This document shows positions 29,000-36,679 of a DNA stretch of 64,000 nucleotides, one piece after another. The notes beneath the pieces are model-generated. The model searched no databases and was not told the DNA's origin. It worked only from the letters and a program-made list of their open reading frames with translations. Position 1 is the stretch's first letter; every line of letters begins with the position of its first letter. This DNA is from Dyadobacter sp. Leaf189 (GTDB lineage Bacteria > Bacteroidota > Bacteroidia > Cytophagales > Spirosomataceae). Made by a program: the position numbers and the translations under genes. Where the stretch lies: NCBI RefSeq assembly GCF_001424405.1, contig NZ_LMPS01000005.1, positions 434,001 through 498,000 of the forward strand. The letters run 5' to 3'.

Positions 29000-29105
29000 A
29001 TGTACTTTCTTTTTCCCGGAAAAAGATTAGTTCAGTCAGGTGCTAACCTGAAAGATCGCTTGGTCAACCAACAGGTATATACGCACCGGTTTGTTGAACA
29101 AGAAA

Positions 29106-29226
29106 TATAAAGAATATCCGGAAATATCCCGCGGCAGCGCGATCGTCGGGCGGAAAATTCCCAACCACCGAAAACCTTCTCCCAACGGCGAACTGCCAGC
29201 AGGGATATTTCCGGATATGTTATAAA
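29106..29226. repeat. MITE-like element: 17-bp perfect inverted repeats with flanking TATAAA
   Basis: The arms are ATATCCGGAAATATCCC (29114-29130) and its exact reverse complement (29202-29218), separated by 71 bp. Partial complementarity continues inward (GCGGCAG against CTGCCAGC). TATAAA occurs 2 bp outside each arm (29106-29111 and 29221-29226), which could be a 6-bp target duplication. It could instead be a structured RNA. Confidence 0.55.
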
Positions 29227-29515
29227 AGGTACGCAGTGCAGCAGCTACAATTACCAGCCTTCGTTAAAGGCATTGTAAAAAATACCACCTTGCCCGGCCG
29301 TGCAGCCAGACGTGCGTCTTGAAAAACAATCGCATTCATGAGCGAATAAATTTGCTGTTTGCTATATGGCAGTCGGGTGGTTCAAGAGCCATAGTCTATT
29401 AATTTGATAGACAAAGTAAATTTATAGTTCCGGAATAAGCAAATGCGACGACGTTATTTTCTGAAAAATTTTCGAGAGAGATATTATAACCTTATTCGGT
29501 ACGCCCAAAATCAAT

Positions 29516-29548
29516 AAAAAGCTCCATCCTGAGCAGGAAGGAGCTTTT
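29516..29548 (-). terminator. intrinsic terminator of the SRPBCC gene
   Basis: The stem AAAAGCTCC/GGAGCTTTT (about 29517-29525 and 29540-29548) has an internal GAGCAGGA-type loop. On the minus strand the stem ends in TTTTTATT. It begins about 20 bp beyond the stop codon at 29568. Confidence 0.8.
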
Positions 29549-29567
29549 CTCCGGAAGTGGATATCTG

Positions 29568-29990
29568 CTAATTGGCTTCGACGTGCTTCCTGAAGTTGTC
29601 CAGGATAGCCTGCCAGCCTTGCTGCTGCATTTCTACGGAATTTTCACCTTCGGCATCGAAAACCTCTGTCACTGTCGTATTGTCGCCCGCACTTTCAAAC
29701 ATTACCTTGACATTTCGGCCGTCTGCCAGATCATAATCAAGCAGCTTTTCATTTTCAACCTGTGTGTACACCCCACCGAAGTCGAAGCTGAAACTGCCGT
29801 CTTTCGCTGCCATGGTAGTCGTAAAGGATCCGCCTACTCGAAGATCATTTTCGGATTTGGGCGCATGCCAGTCATCTGACGCGAAGCACCATTGTGTTAC
29901 ATGTTCCGGCGAGTTGAAGTAGGTCCAGACTTTTGAGACAGGTGCATTGATTGTTGTTGATACCGTTACTTTCTGAGCTTGCGTTTCCAT
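29568..29990 (-). CDS. SRPBCC/AHSA1 family protein
   Basis: A 140-residue soluble protein with the START-like Aha1 C-terminal fold. It begins TVSTTINAPVSKVWTYFNSP and contains HVTQWCFASDDWH and a C-terminal helix with GWQAILDNFRKHVE, as in the AHSA1 group. These proteins bind hydrophobic ligands or act as chaperone-like factors. The ligand is unknown. It is a single gene with its own terminator. Confidence 0.92.
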   Translation of the reverse strand: METQAQKVTVSTTINAPVSKVWTYFNSPEHVTQWCFASDDWHAPKSENDLRVGGSFTTTMAAKDGSFSFDFGGVYTQVENEKLLDYDLADGRNVKVMFESAGDNTTVTEVFDAEGENSVEMQQQGWQAILDNFRKHVEAN

Positions 29991-30228
29991 GTCTTTGTTC
30001 TTTTGTGATTGATGATGTTACAAAGTTGGCAGCACTCAGCGAAATCAGTGGGTGCTGATCATGACAAAGCTGGGGGTAAAATGCGTCAATCACCCGTTCG
30101 CTATGATTATTGATACCTGCCTTTTGCACATCGCGTGCAGCCATCTGCTAAGTATTAGCGCCAACCTGCTTTTAACCAGGAGCGGCGAGTGGCAAAATAT
30201 GCAATTTTGTGCAAGCACTTACCACACT

Positions 30229-31101
30229 ATGACGATGCATACACCGAGACCCGGCCGATTTATTGACCCGTTTACCGATTTTGGTTTCAAAAGGATTTTT
30301 GGTTCCGAGCCGAACAAGGATCTGCTTATTGATTTCCTGAATGCGCTGTTGGCTGGCGAGCGGGTTATTACTGATTTGACTTACGACAAAACCGAGCAGA
30401 ATGGAACGCTTCCCGGCGACCGTAAAGTGATCTTTGACCTGCTGTGTAAAGGAATTGATGGAGAACAGTTTATTATAGAAATGCAGCGTATCCGCCAGGA
30501 CTACTTCAAAGATAGGTGCCTTTATTACGTTTCTTCGCTGATCAGGGACCAGGTTCCGGTCAGCTTGAGCAAATGGAATTATCTCTTGAAACCAGTTTAC
30601 CTGATCGGGATTATGGATTTCTGCTTTGATGATGCATCCGATCATGACTTCATTCACAGGATCAGTTTGCGATATCCGTCAGGGGAAATATTTTATAACA
30701 AGCTGGGTTTTGTATACGTCGAAATCCCCAGGTTTAATAAGGAGGAGGAACAACTTTGCTCTTCCATGGATAATTGGCTGTTCTTATTGAAACATATGAA
30801 TGAATTGGATAAATTACCATTGTTTTTACGTAAGCCTGTTTTTGAAAAACTGTTTGAGATCGCTGAGGTCAGTAACTTAACCAAAGAAGAAAAGATGGCA
30901 TATGATGCAAGTTTGAAACAACAAAGAGATTGGTACGCAACTACGGAGTCCCTTTTGAATGAGGGTGAAAGGAAGGGAATAGAGGAGGGGATCCTTTTAG
31001 CAAAACTTGAAACCGCCAGGAAAATGAAGGCGAAGGGACTGCATGAAGACCTCATCCGCGAGCTTACAGGTTTGTCGGTTGAAGAAGTCAAAAATGCTTG
31101 A
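30229..31101 (+). CDS. Rpn family recombination-promoting nuclease / PD-(D/E)XK transposase-like protein
   Basis: A 290-residue protein of the PDDEXK_2 (Rpn) family. The family start is RFIDPFTDFGFKRIFGSEPN, followed by the nuclease core FDLLC ... FIIEMQ (catalytic Asp and ExQ). The C-terminus has the usual coiled EERKGxxEG/LAKLETARKM region ending ELTGLSVEEV. Relatives promote RecA-independent recombination and are often multi-copy. The frame is open upstream to 30052, but the ATG at 30229 starts at the family N-terminus. It converges on the LanB gene, with 39 bp between them. Confidence 0.88.
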   Translation: MTMHTPRPGRFIDPFTDFGFKRIFGSEPNKDLLIDFLNALLAGERVITDLTYDKTEQNGTLPGDRKVIFDLLCKGIDGEQFIIEMQRIRQDYFKDRCLYYVSSLIRDQVPVSLSKWNYLLKPVYLIGIMDFCFDDASDHDFIHRISLRYPSGEIFYNKLGFVYVEIPRFNKEEEQLCSSMDNWLFLLKHMNELDKLPLFLRKPVFEKLFEIAEVSNLTKEEKMAYDASLKQQRDWYATTESLLNEGERKGIEEGILLAKLETARKMKAKGLHEDLIRELTGLSVEEVKNA

Positions 31102-31140
31102 AGTTGCGTCCGCAGCTCCTGCAGATGCGTTAGCTCTTGC

Positions 31141-34100
31141 TCAATGCGATCCGATTGAAATATTTCGGTTTGCAACTGGTTTGCTGATCGCAATTTGGGC
31201 GTCGTAATATTTAAGCAGACAATGGTACAGGATCAGCTCATAAGTTCTTTGCTGACTTGCGAAAATGCGGTTGATACTCATATGGATCAGGCTCGCAAGA
31301 AGTGACTCTTTTTGCAGCTCGTCCGCTGCTGCCAGCTGTGTCAGAATCTGCTGCTGTTCCGGACATACATCAAACTCGGCTAGCAAAAGCGTCTGGTGTA
31401 TCTCTGTTTTGCTTTGTTGAAATCTGACGTTCAACTTCTTACGCAATGCAGTGTCTCCTTTGAATTCCTGAAAAAAACCATCTTTAAGCTTTTCCAGCAA
31501 TGTATGCTTCTGTTTCAATGACAGTCCTGCCCGGGTAAGAATCAGGTCGGTTTTCTTCACAGCAAACAAAAAACGCTCGTGCTCTTCACAGGTCCTGCTG
31601 GCCAGGAACCGCATGGTATCCAGCGAATCCAGGTGAAAAAACTGCTCGCAGAGTTCCATGTTTTGCCTACCGTACCGGGTAATTTCCCTTTGGTAAAGGT
31701 CGGTTTGAATGTTATAAACAACGCCCGACTTGATAAAGGGTTCAAGCGCCTTTCTGATGATCCTGATGACCTTGATGTGAAACTGATCGGCCGGATTTCC
31801 CTTGAAGCGCAGGCGAAGATGCGGATCAGGATCCCGGTATCTCACGAAGAAAAACGACTCAATCGTTTCAGCCCGGAGCATCTTGCCCACGGTATGATAC
31901 AGCTGGCTGATCAGCGGCGATTCGTTTGATTTGTCGTGTGTATAGAGTTTTAGATATAGCCATTCATCTCCCAGAATGTGGTTGGTAGGAACATTATCAT
32001 TCTCAACCACCGACACGCCACGAACAGGAGCGACGCTTCGGTCAATAAAGGGAATCACAAGCTCCGATACGAACTTTTCACTGCCATTTGAAAGAATGCA
32101 TTGCCCAGGCTCACCGAGAAATTCCATTAGCCTCACAGTCTCACTTTTTTTACAAATATCGGCAAGCAATTGAATGGAATCGGGCAGCGAGGTATCTATC
32201 AGCAGTTCATTATCGCCGGACGCCACCACAAATCGGCCCGGTAGCTTCAATTGCAGTAGCTGCTGTTGAAGTGCCTGCATATTTCCTGAGGCAAATGCAT
32301 TGGTTTGCAGCACCCAGCTTTCGCGAGCGACAATAATGTTATCAAAGCTAATCCTCGGTAAATGCGGCTGTTTGGCCAGAAATCCCCAATCCCAAATCAG
32401 GTTGAGATTAGCATCCTGCTCCTGAAGATCGGAAAGGAAGCGGTAAACGGGTAACCCTTTCCGGTGATTGTGCATGTTTGATAGGCGCGGGATTACCCGT
32501 TTGTTCAAACGTTTCGACCGAAGGATAATCTCATTGTTTACCACGGAAACCATCAGGTCGTCAACACGGATCCTGAAAGCTTCACTTACGCTCGCCTGTC
32601 CCAGATAGGGGATTTCATACTTATAAAGCGCAGGTCTGTTTACGATGTTACCGGCCTTGCTATCAGGATGATGGATGATTTCGGCAAAGAGCACTTCCGG
32701 GTGCATTTGTTGTTCAGCCCGCGCGCAGTGTCGCAGCTTTTCGTCGAGCCCGTCAATACCCTGCGCAAACCGGCTCATCATATTCACAGCAGATGGTCCC
32801 TGGCAAGCGAGTAAGTTGAACTTATAATTACCCTGGTCAAGCGTCTGGTTTGAGGCAGCGAGCAAGTTTCCAAACAGAAAAAAGCTGCCAGCTTTCCTGG
32901 CCCGTGGCTCGCCAGAGCGGTTATTAGCGATGAACAGGAGGTCTTCTTCTGTCAGCCTAATCTCGTTTTCTCCTGCCTGCACTGCATTGAAGTACTTGCC
33001 GGCTAAAAATTGCTGCCACCAGATCTCAGATTGCGCGGCTGCGGGTTCATTGGCCGGCAGGTCAAGATCCTCGATCATAGGTGAGCTGGCCCCGCCGCAT
33101 TTTGCACCGTATCCCACACCAACTTCTTCGTCCAATGCTTCCGCGAGGGAAACCTCTTCTCCGCCGTAGCGCTCAATAAGTCTTTTCTTAAAATGCAGCA
33201 GATCGCCGGGCAGCCTGGACTGGTTGAGCACCATCAGTTTCTCAACGCTCGCGCCAATTTCGCTTATAAGCTTGTCACTTAACTGGTTGTGATCCGTATG
33301 AAAGAAAGTATCAACTTTCATGACAGCCGGCTTTTGAAGCGGAAGCGCTAATCTTACCAGTTCGGCAGTAAGTTTTTCATTGGTTGCCAGGAGGTCTTCC
33401 GGGTTCTGCAACGCGCATTGAATGGCTTGAAGCGACAGTAGCAAATCACCGGTATCGTCCAGCTTTTCCAGTACGGAAATAATGTAAGGCAGGTAGCCAG
33501 GGCCTGAAATGGTAAGATTGGTGTCAGAAACTATAATCTGGTTTTCAATCAGCAACTCCACAAAACGAAGCGCCTCATGCGGGTCATTTCCTTTGGACAT
33601 CAGCAACAACGCGAGGTCCCTCACATAAGCACCGTCGCGGCAGGCTTCCAGTACCAGCGACAATGCCTCCGATTTTTCAAGTCCGCTAATGAAGTATTTA
33701 CTCTGGTTTCCATTACTGAGCAGCTCTACATAATGGTATTTGTTGCCCGCGTCGAAAAGGGAAGTATTAGTAGAAAACCGGAGCTGGGCACGGATTTCGG
33801 GTATTTGAAGCAGCTTTGCGCTCAATGCCGAAAGTACCTCCGTGTCAGGTGTAACGTGCTTTGTAAGTACGTTATCCGATAAACCCAGCCTGTTGGCACG
33901 CTCGATCTCTCCGGTGGTACAACATGAAAAAAGTCCGAAGGGCGTGCAGCGCGACGTACTCCGGACCAGGTATTTGTATAGTGTAGATAAGAGCTGCTTT
34001 TTCTCACTGACCTGCTCACCGCGCAGCCAGCGCATCATTCTTTCAAATAAATAAGGAGAGGCGACCAGGATCGCCTCTCGTGACAGCTGATCCCGCTCAT

Positions 34101-34218
34101 AATACTCTTTTAAAAGCATTTCAAGCGGTCTCGCTGCTAGTTGTTGATGAATATGGAATAGGTGGTCAACTGACTTGACAGGCCTGCGGATCATATAAAA
34201 ACCCAGGTGATCCATCAT
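31141..34218 (-). CDS. full-length lantibiotic dehydratase (LanB)
   Basis: A 1025-residue class I lanthipeptide dehydratase that glutamylates Ser/Thr of a precursor peptide using glutamyl-tRNA and eliminates glutamate to give dehydroamino acids. The N-terminal glutamylation domain carries RSTSRCTPFGLFSCC at 86-100, the characteristic (S/T)xRxTPFG signature. The C-terminal SpaB-type elimination domain spans about 745-1010 (WLYLKLYTHD, then FFFVRYRDPDPHLRLRFKG). Both domains are on one chain, as in NisB. It starts 31 bp after the small ORF at 34250-34390 and is probably in its operon. No LanC gene follows. Confidence 0.93.
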   Translation of the reverse strand: MMDHLGFYMIRRPVKSVDHLFHIHQQLAARPLEMLLKEYYERDQLSREAILVASPYLFERMMRWLRGEQVSEKKQLLSTLYKYLVRSTSRCTPFGLFSCCTTGEIERANRLGLSDNVLTKHVTPDTEVLSALSAKLLQIPEIRAQLRFSTNTSLFDAGNKYHYVELLSNGNQSKYFISGLEKSEALSLVLEACRDGAYVRDLALLLMSKGNDPHEALRFVELLIENQIIVSDTNLTISGPGYLPYIISVLEKLDDTGDLLLSLQAIQCALQNPEDLLATNEKLTAELVRLALPLQKPAVMKVDTFFHTDHNQLSDKLISEIGASVEKLMVLNQSRLPGDLLHFKKRLIERYGGEEVSLAEALDEEVGVGYGAKCGGASSPMIEDLDLPANEPAAAQSEIWWQQFLAGKYFNAVQAGENEIRLTEEDLLFIANNRSGEPRARKAGSFFLFGNLLAASNQTLDQGNYKFNLLACQGPSAVNMMSRFAQGIDGLDEKLRHCARAEQQMHPEVLFAEIIHHPDSKAGNIVNRPALYKYEIPYLGQASVSEAFRIRVDDLMVSVVNNEIILRSKRLNKRVIPRLSNMHNHRKGLPVYRFLSDLQEQDANLNLIWDWGFLAKQPHLPRISFDNIIVARESWVLQTNAFASGNMQALQQQLLQLKLPGRFVVASGDNELLIDTSLPDSIQLLADICKKSETVRLMEFLGEPGQCILSNGSEKFVSELVIPFIDRSVAPVRGVSVVENDNVPTNHILGDEWLYLKLYTHDKSNESPLISQLYHTVGKMLRAETIESFFFVRYRDPDPHLRLRFKGNPADQFHIKVIRIIRKALEPFIKSGVVYNIQTDLYQREITRYGRQNMELCEQFFHLDSLDTMRFLASRTCEEHERFLFAVKKTDLILTRAGLSLKQKHTLLEKLKDGFFQEFKGDTALRKKLNVRFQQSKTEIHQTLLLAEFDVCPEQQQILTQLAAADELQKESLLASLIHMSINRIFASQQRTYELILYHCLLKYYDAQIAISKPVANRNISIGSH

Positions 34219-34249
34219 TTGACATAATGTTTTTGGCTAATAGATTGAA

Positions 34250-34390
34250 TTATATATTGAGGCACACATAGGTACTTTGCAAAGTTGTTTCCATGTCAGT
34301 AATGCGGCCATTCTGTTTTGTCGGAGTAAGATTTACTAGACGCTCTTTTTTAACTTGTAGTTGTTGTTCATGTTTTGTTTTCGTTTTCAT
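34250..34390 (-). CDS. candidate lanthipeptide precursor peptide (46 residues)
   Basis: A 46-codon ORF from the ATG at 34390 to TAA, directly upstream of LanB on the same strand. The N-terminal half is charged and leader-like (MKTKTKHEQQLQVKKERL), followed by VNLTPT, loosely similar to the FNLD leader box recognised by LanB enzymes. The C-terminal half, TTLQSTYVCLNI preceded by TDME, is rich in Ser/Thr (T31, T35, T36, S39, T40) with one Cys (C43). That would allow at most one lanthionine, for example T40 to C43. No Gly-Gly cleavage site is present. The call rests on size, composition and linkage to LanB. Confidence 0.75.
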   Translation of the reverse strand: MKTKTKHEQQLQVKKERLVNLTPTKQNGRITDMETTLQSTYVCLNI

Positions 34391-34488
34391 GGCTGTTTTT
34401 GGTTAGAAATTCGATGCTGTGTGAATTCTGATGGTGAAAATATTCAAATGAGAAGCCGTGAAATAATTATTTAGACCGATGGGGCTAT

Positions 34489-34523
34489 TATTTCGACGAA
34501 TGAAGCAAGAAGGGCGACAAATT
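34489..34523 (-). promoter_or_regulatory. candidate LytTR site: two 14-nt direct repeats upstream of precursor gene
   Basis: On the minus strand AATTTGTCGCCCTT (34523-34510) and CATTCGTCGAAATA (34502-34489) are 21 bp apart start to start. They resemble the pair at 36567-36601. The first begins inside the kinase stop codon and the second is 98 bp before the precursor ATG. A weak -7-like TTATTTCA lies at 34466-34459. Confidence 0.55.
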
Positions 34524-35730
34524 ACAGGACAGGCTGAACTTGCGCAACGGCCGCAAAAGCGAGGTCGATCCGAAGATAGGTATGGAATGTTTCGGAAGTC
34601 CTGCTTACGGTAAAGGTGTGGCGATCCGGATAAAGCAGATTTAGTCGTTTTGTCGTGTTTTTAAGACCAAATCCTCCTATTTCATCCGGTTTCGGAATGG
34701 AGGGCGCCGATGTCGGACTGGGAGGTGTACTATTCTCGACAGAAAAATAAAGCGTAGAATTTTCCAGCATGATGGTAATGTTCACAAAAGCACATTCCAG
34801 TGTTTTGCTCACTCCATGTTTAAAGGCATTTTCAACAAGTGATATGAGTAGCAATGGCGCGATCATACATCTGTCGGGATCGCCATCCAACTGGTAATAT
34901 ATCTTCGCCTTTTCGCCAAAACGGGCTTTCTCTAACTCAATATAACTTTCAATATAGTCGATTTCCTTTGCTAGTACTACCTTATCACGGTTCGATTCAT
35001 AAAGGCTATATCTCATGAGATTGGAGAGACGTAGCACCAGCTCTGCCGCGTCCTCATCAAGATCGGCTGTTTTCGCATACACTGCATTCAGCGTATTAAA
35101 CAGGAAGTGAGGGTTAATCTGTGATTTGAGAAAGCTGAGTTCCAGATTGAGGTTATCGCGCTGCAATTCCAAACTCTGACTTTGCAAGTCCAGATTATTC
35201 TTTTCAAGCTGCAGTCTGTCGCGTTCCAGGCGCAAATTTTGCGTACGAATGCTGATCGTATCCCGCATTATCTTCATTGCCAGGATAGGAGTCACGAAGA
35301 ACAGGCTCCAAGCATAGTTGATGTAGGCTAATTTGAAGTCAGTTACCCAAGCAGTCCATCCATTTACTTTCAGGAAATCATTCCATAGTCTTGCGACATA
35401 CAACGGCTTTCCGTCCACATAGCCATCGCTGATAGAAACAAGATACTCGAATTCGTAGAAATTGCTGATATAGATGAGCTGAAATAAGGCTGCGAGGCAA
35501 AGAATCAGCTCTATTACTTTCTTCTGATATAAAAACTTGGGAAAAACAATGTAGCCGAGCAGGTAAAATACGATCAAGGACTGGATTAAAATCGCAGTAC
35601 TCGCGTGCCAAACAACCGCCAGATTATCCTTTGTAAGTGACGGAATTGAAGAGTAACGAAGTACTGCCCAGGTTATCAGCCAGGTCAGGAAGTGAAGAGA
35701 AAACCGGGTAATCTTGTCCCTCGCTATCAT
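34522..35730 (-). CDS. LytS-type sensor histidine kinase
   Basis: A 402-residue membrane histidine kinase of the His_kinase (PF06580) family. Four hydrophobic segments lie within 12-160. A coiled coil (LERDRLQLEKNNLDLQSQSL) spans 165-200. The phospho-acceptor box SQINPHFLFNTLN has His208, and the ATPase N-box ENAFKHG is near 312. It starts 1 bp after the stop codon of the LytTR regulator gene, so the pair is one operon. Its position directly upstream of the precursor and LanB genes suggests control of that locus. Confidence 0.92.
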   Translation of the reverse strand: MIARDKITRFSLHFLTWLITWAVLRYSSIPSLTKDNLAVVWHASTAILIQSLIVFYLLGYIVFPKFLYQKKVIELILCLAALFQLIYISNFYEFEYLVSISDGYVDGKPLYVARLWNDFLKVNGWTAWVTDFKLAYINYAWSLFFVTPILAMKIMRDTISIRTQNLRLERDRLQLEKNNLDLQSQSLELQRDNLNLELSFLKSQINPHFLFNTLNAVYAKTADLDEDAAELVLRLSNLMRYSLYESNRDKVVLAKEIDYIESYIELEKARFGEKAKIYYQLDGDPDRCMIAPLLLISLVENAFKHGVSKTLECAFVNITIMLENSTLYFSVENSTPPSPTSAPSIPKPDEIGGFGLKNTTKRLNLLYPDRHTFTVSRTSETFHTYLRIDLAFAAVAQVQPVL

Positions 35731-35731
35731 T

Positions 35732-36517
35732 TCAGATCTTGTTTTTCAGAAGGGCGCTCATTACGTCGGTGCGGTAAGTCACTCCAATAGGTACTTTCTT
35801 TCCATTGCGGGTCGTAATCTCATTGCCCTCGATCTCATGAATGGCGTCTTTGTTAATGATATAAGACCTGTTGACGCGCAGGAACAGCTGTTTGGAAAGT
35901 ATGTCTTCGATCGTCGACATTTTCATGTGAATGACCGATACGCGATCCGACCAGTAGAGTTTCAGGTAATCTTTCATTCCCTCAATAAAATGGATTTCTT
36001 CCGGCCTCACCCTGATCAGCTTTTTGTTCTCCTTCAATAAGAGGAAGTCCGACTGCGGTTTGGCTGCATTCAGCGCCTCTGCGACCTGTTGCTCCGCTGG
36101 CTGCCATTCTTTTGGACTTTCAACTGGCGCTGCAACTGTGACAGCCGGCCGGTTTTGAAGTGCTTTATTTACCGCTTTTGAAAAACGTTCGAAAGAAACA
36201 GGCTTCATCAAATAGTCAGTCACCTGCTGTTCGTAACCCTCCAAAGCATACGACGGGTCCGCGGTGATCATGACCACAGCCGGGCGGACAGCGGGTAGCA
36301 ATTTCAGTAATTCGAAGCCCGTAATACCAGGCATTTCAATGTCCAGGAAGATCAGTTCCGGTTGCAGCGCGCGGATCTGGAACAACGCCTCAGTGGCTGT
36401 GCTGCAAACAGATACAAGTTCCAGGTCGGGTGTTTTGCTCACATATTTCTGGATCAGGTCACGCGCGACGAGCTCATCGTCTACAATCATGCAGCGTAAC
36501 CTTGGAGAAGAGATCAT
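35732..36517 (-). CDS. LytTR-family response regulator
   Basis: A 261-residue two-component regulator. The receiver domain at 8-125 has acidic residues D13/D14, the phospho-acceptor D59 in FLDIEMPG, and a conserved K in LMKPVSF. A linker at 130-165 leads to a LytTR DNA-binding domain at 165-261 (IHFIEGMKDYLKLYW, then FLRVNRSYIINKDAI). LytTR domains bind pairs of short direct repeats with a two-turn period, and such pairs occur at 34489-34523 and 36567-36601. It is the first gene of the regulator-kinase operon. Confidence 0.93.
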   Translation of the reverse strand: MISSPRLRCMIVDDELVARDLIQKYVSKTPDLELVSVCSTATEALFQIRALQPELIFLDIEMPGITGFELLKLLPAVRPAVVMITADPSYALEGYEQQVTDYLMKPVSFERFSKAVNKALQNRPAVTVAAPVESPKEWQPAEQQVAEALNAAKPQSDFLLLKENKKLIRVRPEEIHFIEGMKDYLKLYWSDRVSVIHMKMSTIEDILSKQLFLRVNRSYIINKDAIHEIEGNEITTRNGKKVPIGVTYRTDVMSALLKNKI

Positions 36518-36566
36518 AATGGCGCTGAAAGTCTGGAAGGCTTAAAATTTATCGCAATAATATAGG

Positions 36567-36601
36567 CATTTGTCGAAGTTAATGCAGCATTGGACGAATT
36601 T
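36567..36601 (+). promoter_or_regulatory. candidate LytTR site: two 14-nt direct repeats upstream of the VKOR gene
   Basis: CATTTGTCGAAGTT (36567-36580) and CATTGGACGAATTT (36588-36601) match at 11 of 14 positions and are 21 bp apart start to start. They lie in the divergent gap between the LytTR regulator gene and the VKOR gene. A near-consensus -7 element TTATTTTG is at 36627-36634. Confidence 0.55.
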
Positions 36602-36639
36602 ATTTTCGGTACCGTCGCGCATTTTTTTATTTTGAAATT

Positions 36640-36655
36640 AATGACAAATGTCATT
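36640..36655. repeat. 16-bp palindrome AATGACA-AA-TGTCATT
   Basis: A perfect 7-bp inverted repeat with a 2-nt centre, 24 bp before the ATG at 36680. It could be a second operator or a leader hairpin. It overlaps an alternative ATG at 36641, which argues for the start at 36680. Confidence 0.4.
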
Positions 36656-36679
36656 GCTATTCACCACTGTTTAACCGTT

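Larger units (their letters stand above)
29000..29567. other. 568-bp non-coding stretch
   Basis: No convincing gene was found. It contains the inverted-repeat element at 29106-29226, an AT-rich segment near 29390-29470, and the minus-strand terminator at 29516-29548. A 36-codon frame beginning at 29000 is judged spurious. Confidence 0.6.

Noticed and set aside
29000-29110. 36-codon ORF starting directly at the PQQ dehydrogenase stop codon
   Set aside because: No recognisable motif, no support from composition, and it runs into the inverted-repeat element.
30052-30228. 59-residue N-terminal extension of the Rpn nuclease
   Set aside because: Rpn proteins begin near the RFIDPFTDFGFK motif; the extension looks non-coding.
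30229-31101. Rpn nuclease as a functional part of the RiPP locus
   Set aside because: It is on the opposite strand, convergent with LanB, and belongs to a mobile-like family common anywhere in the genome.
34391-34521. Second precursor peptide between the first one and the kinase gene
   Set aside because: No ATG occurs on the minus strand in this stretch.
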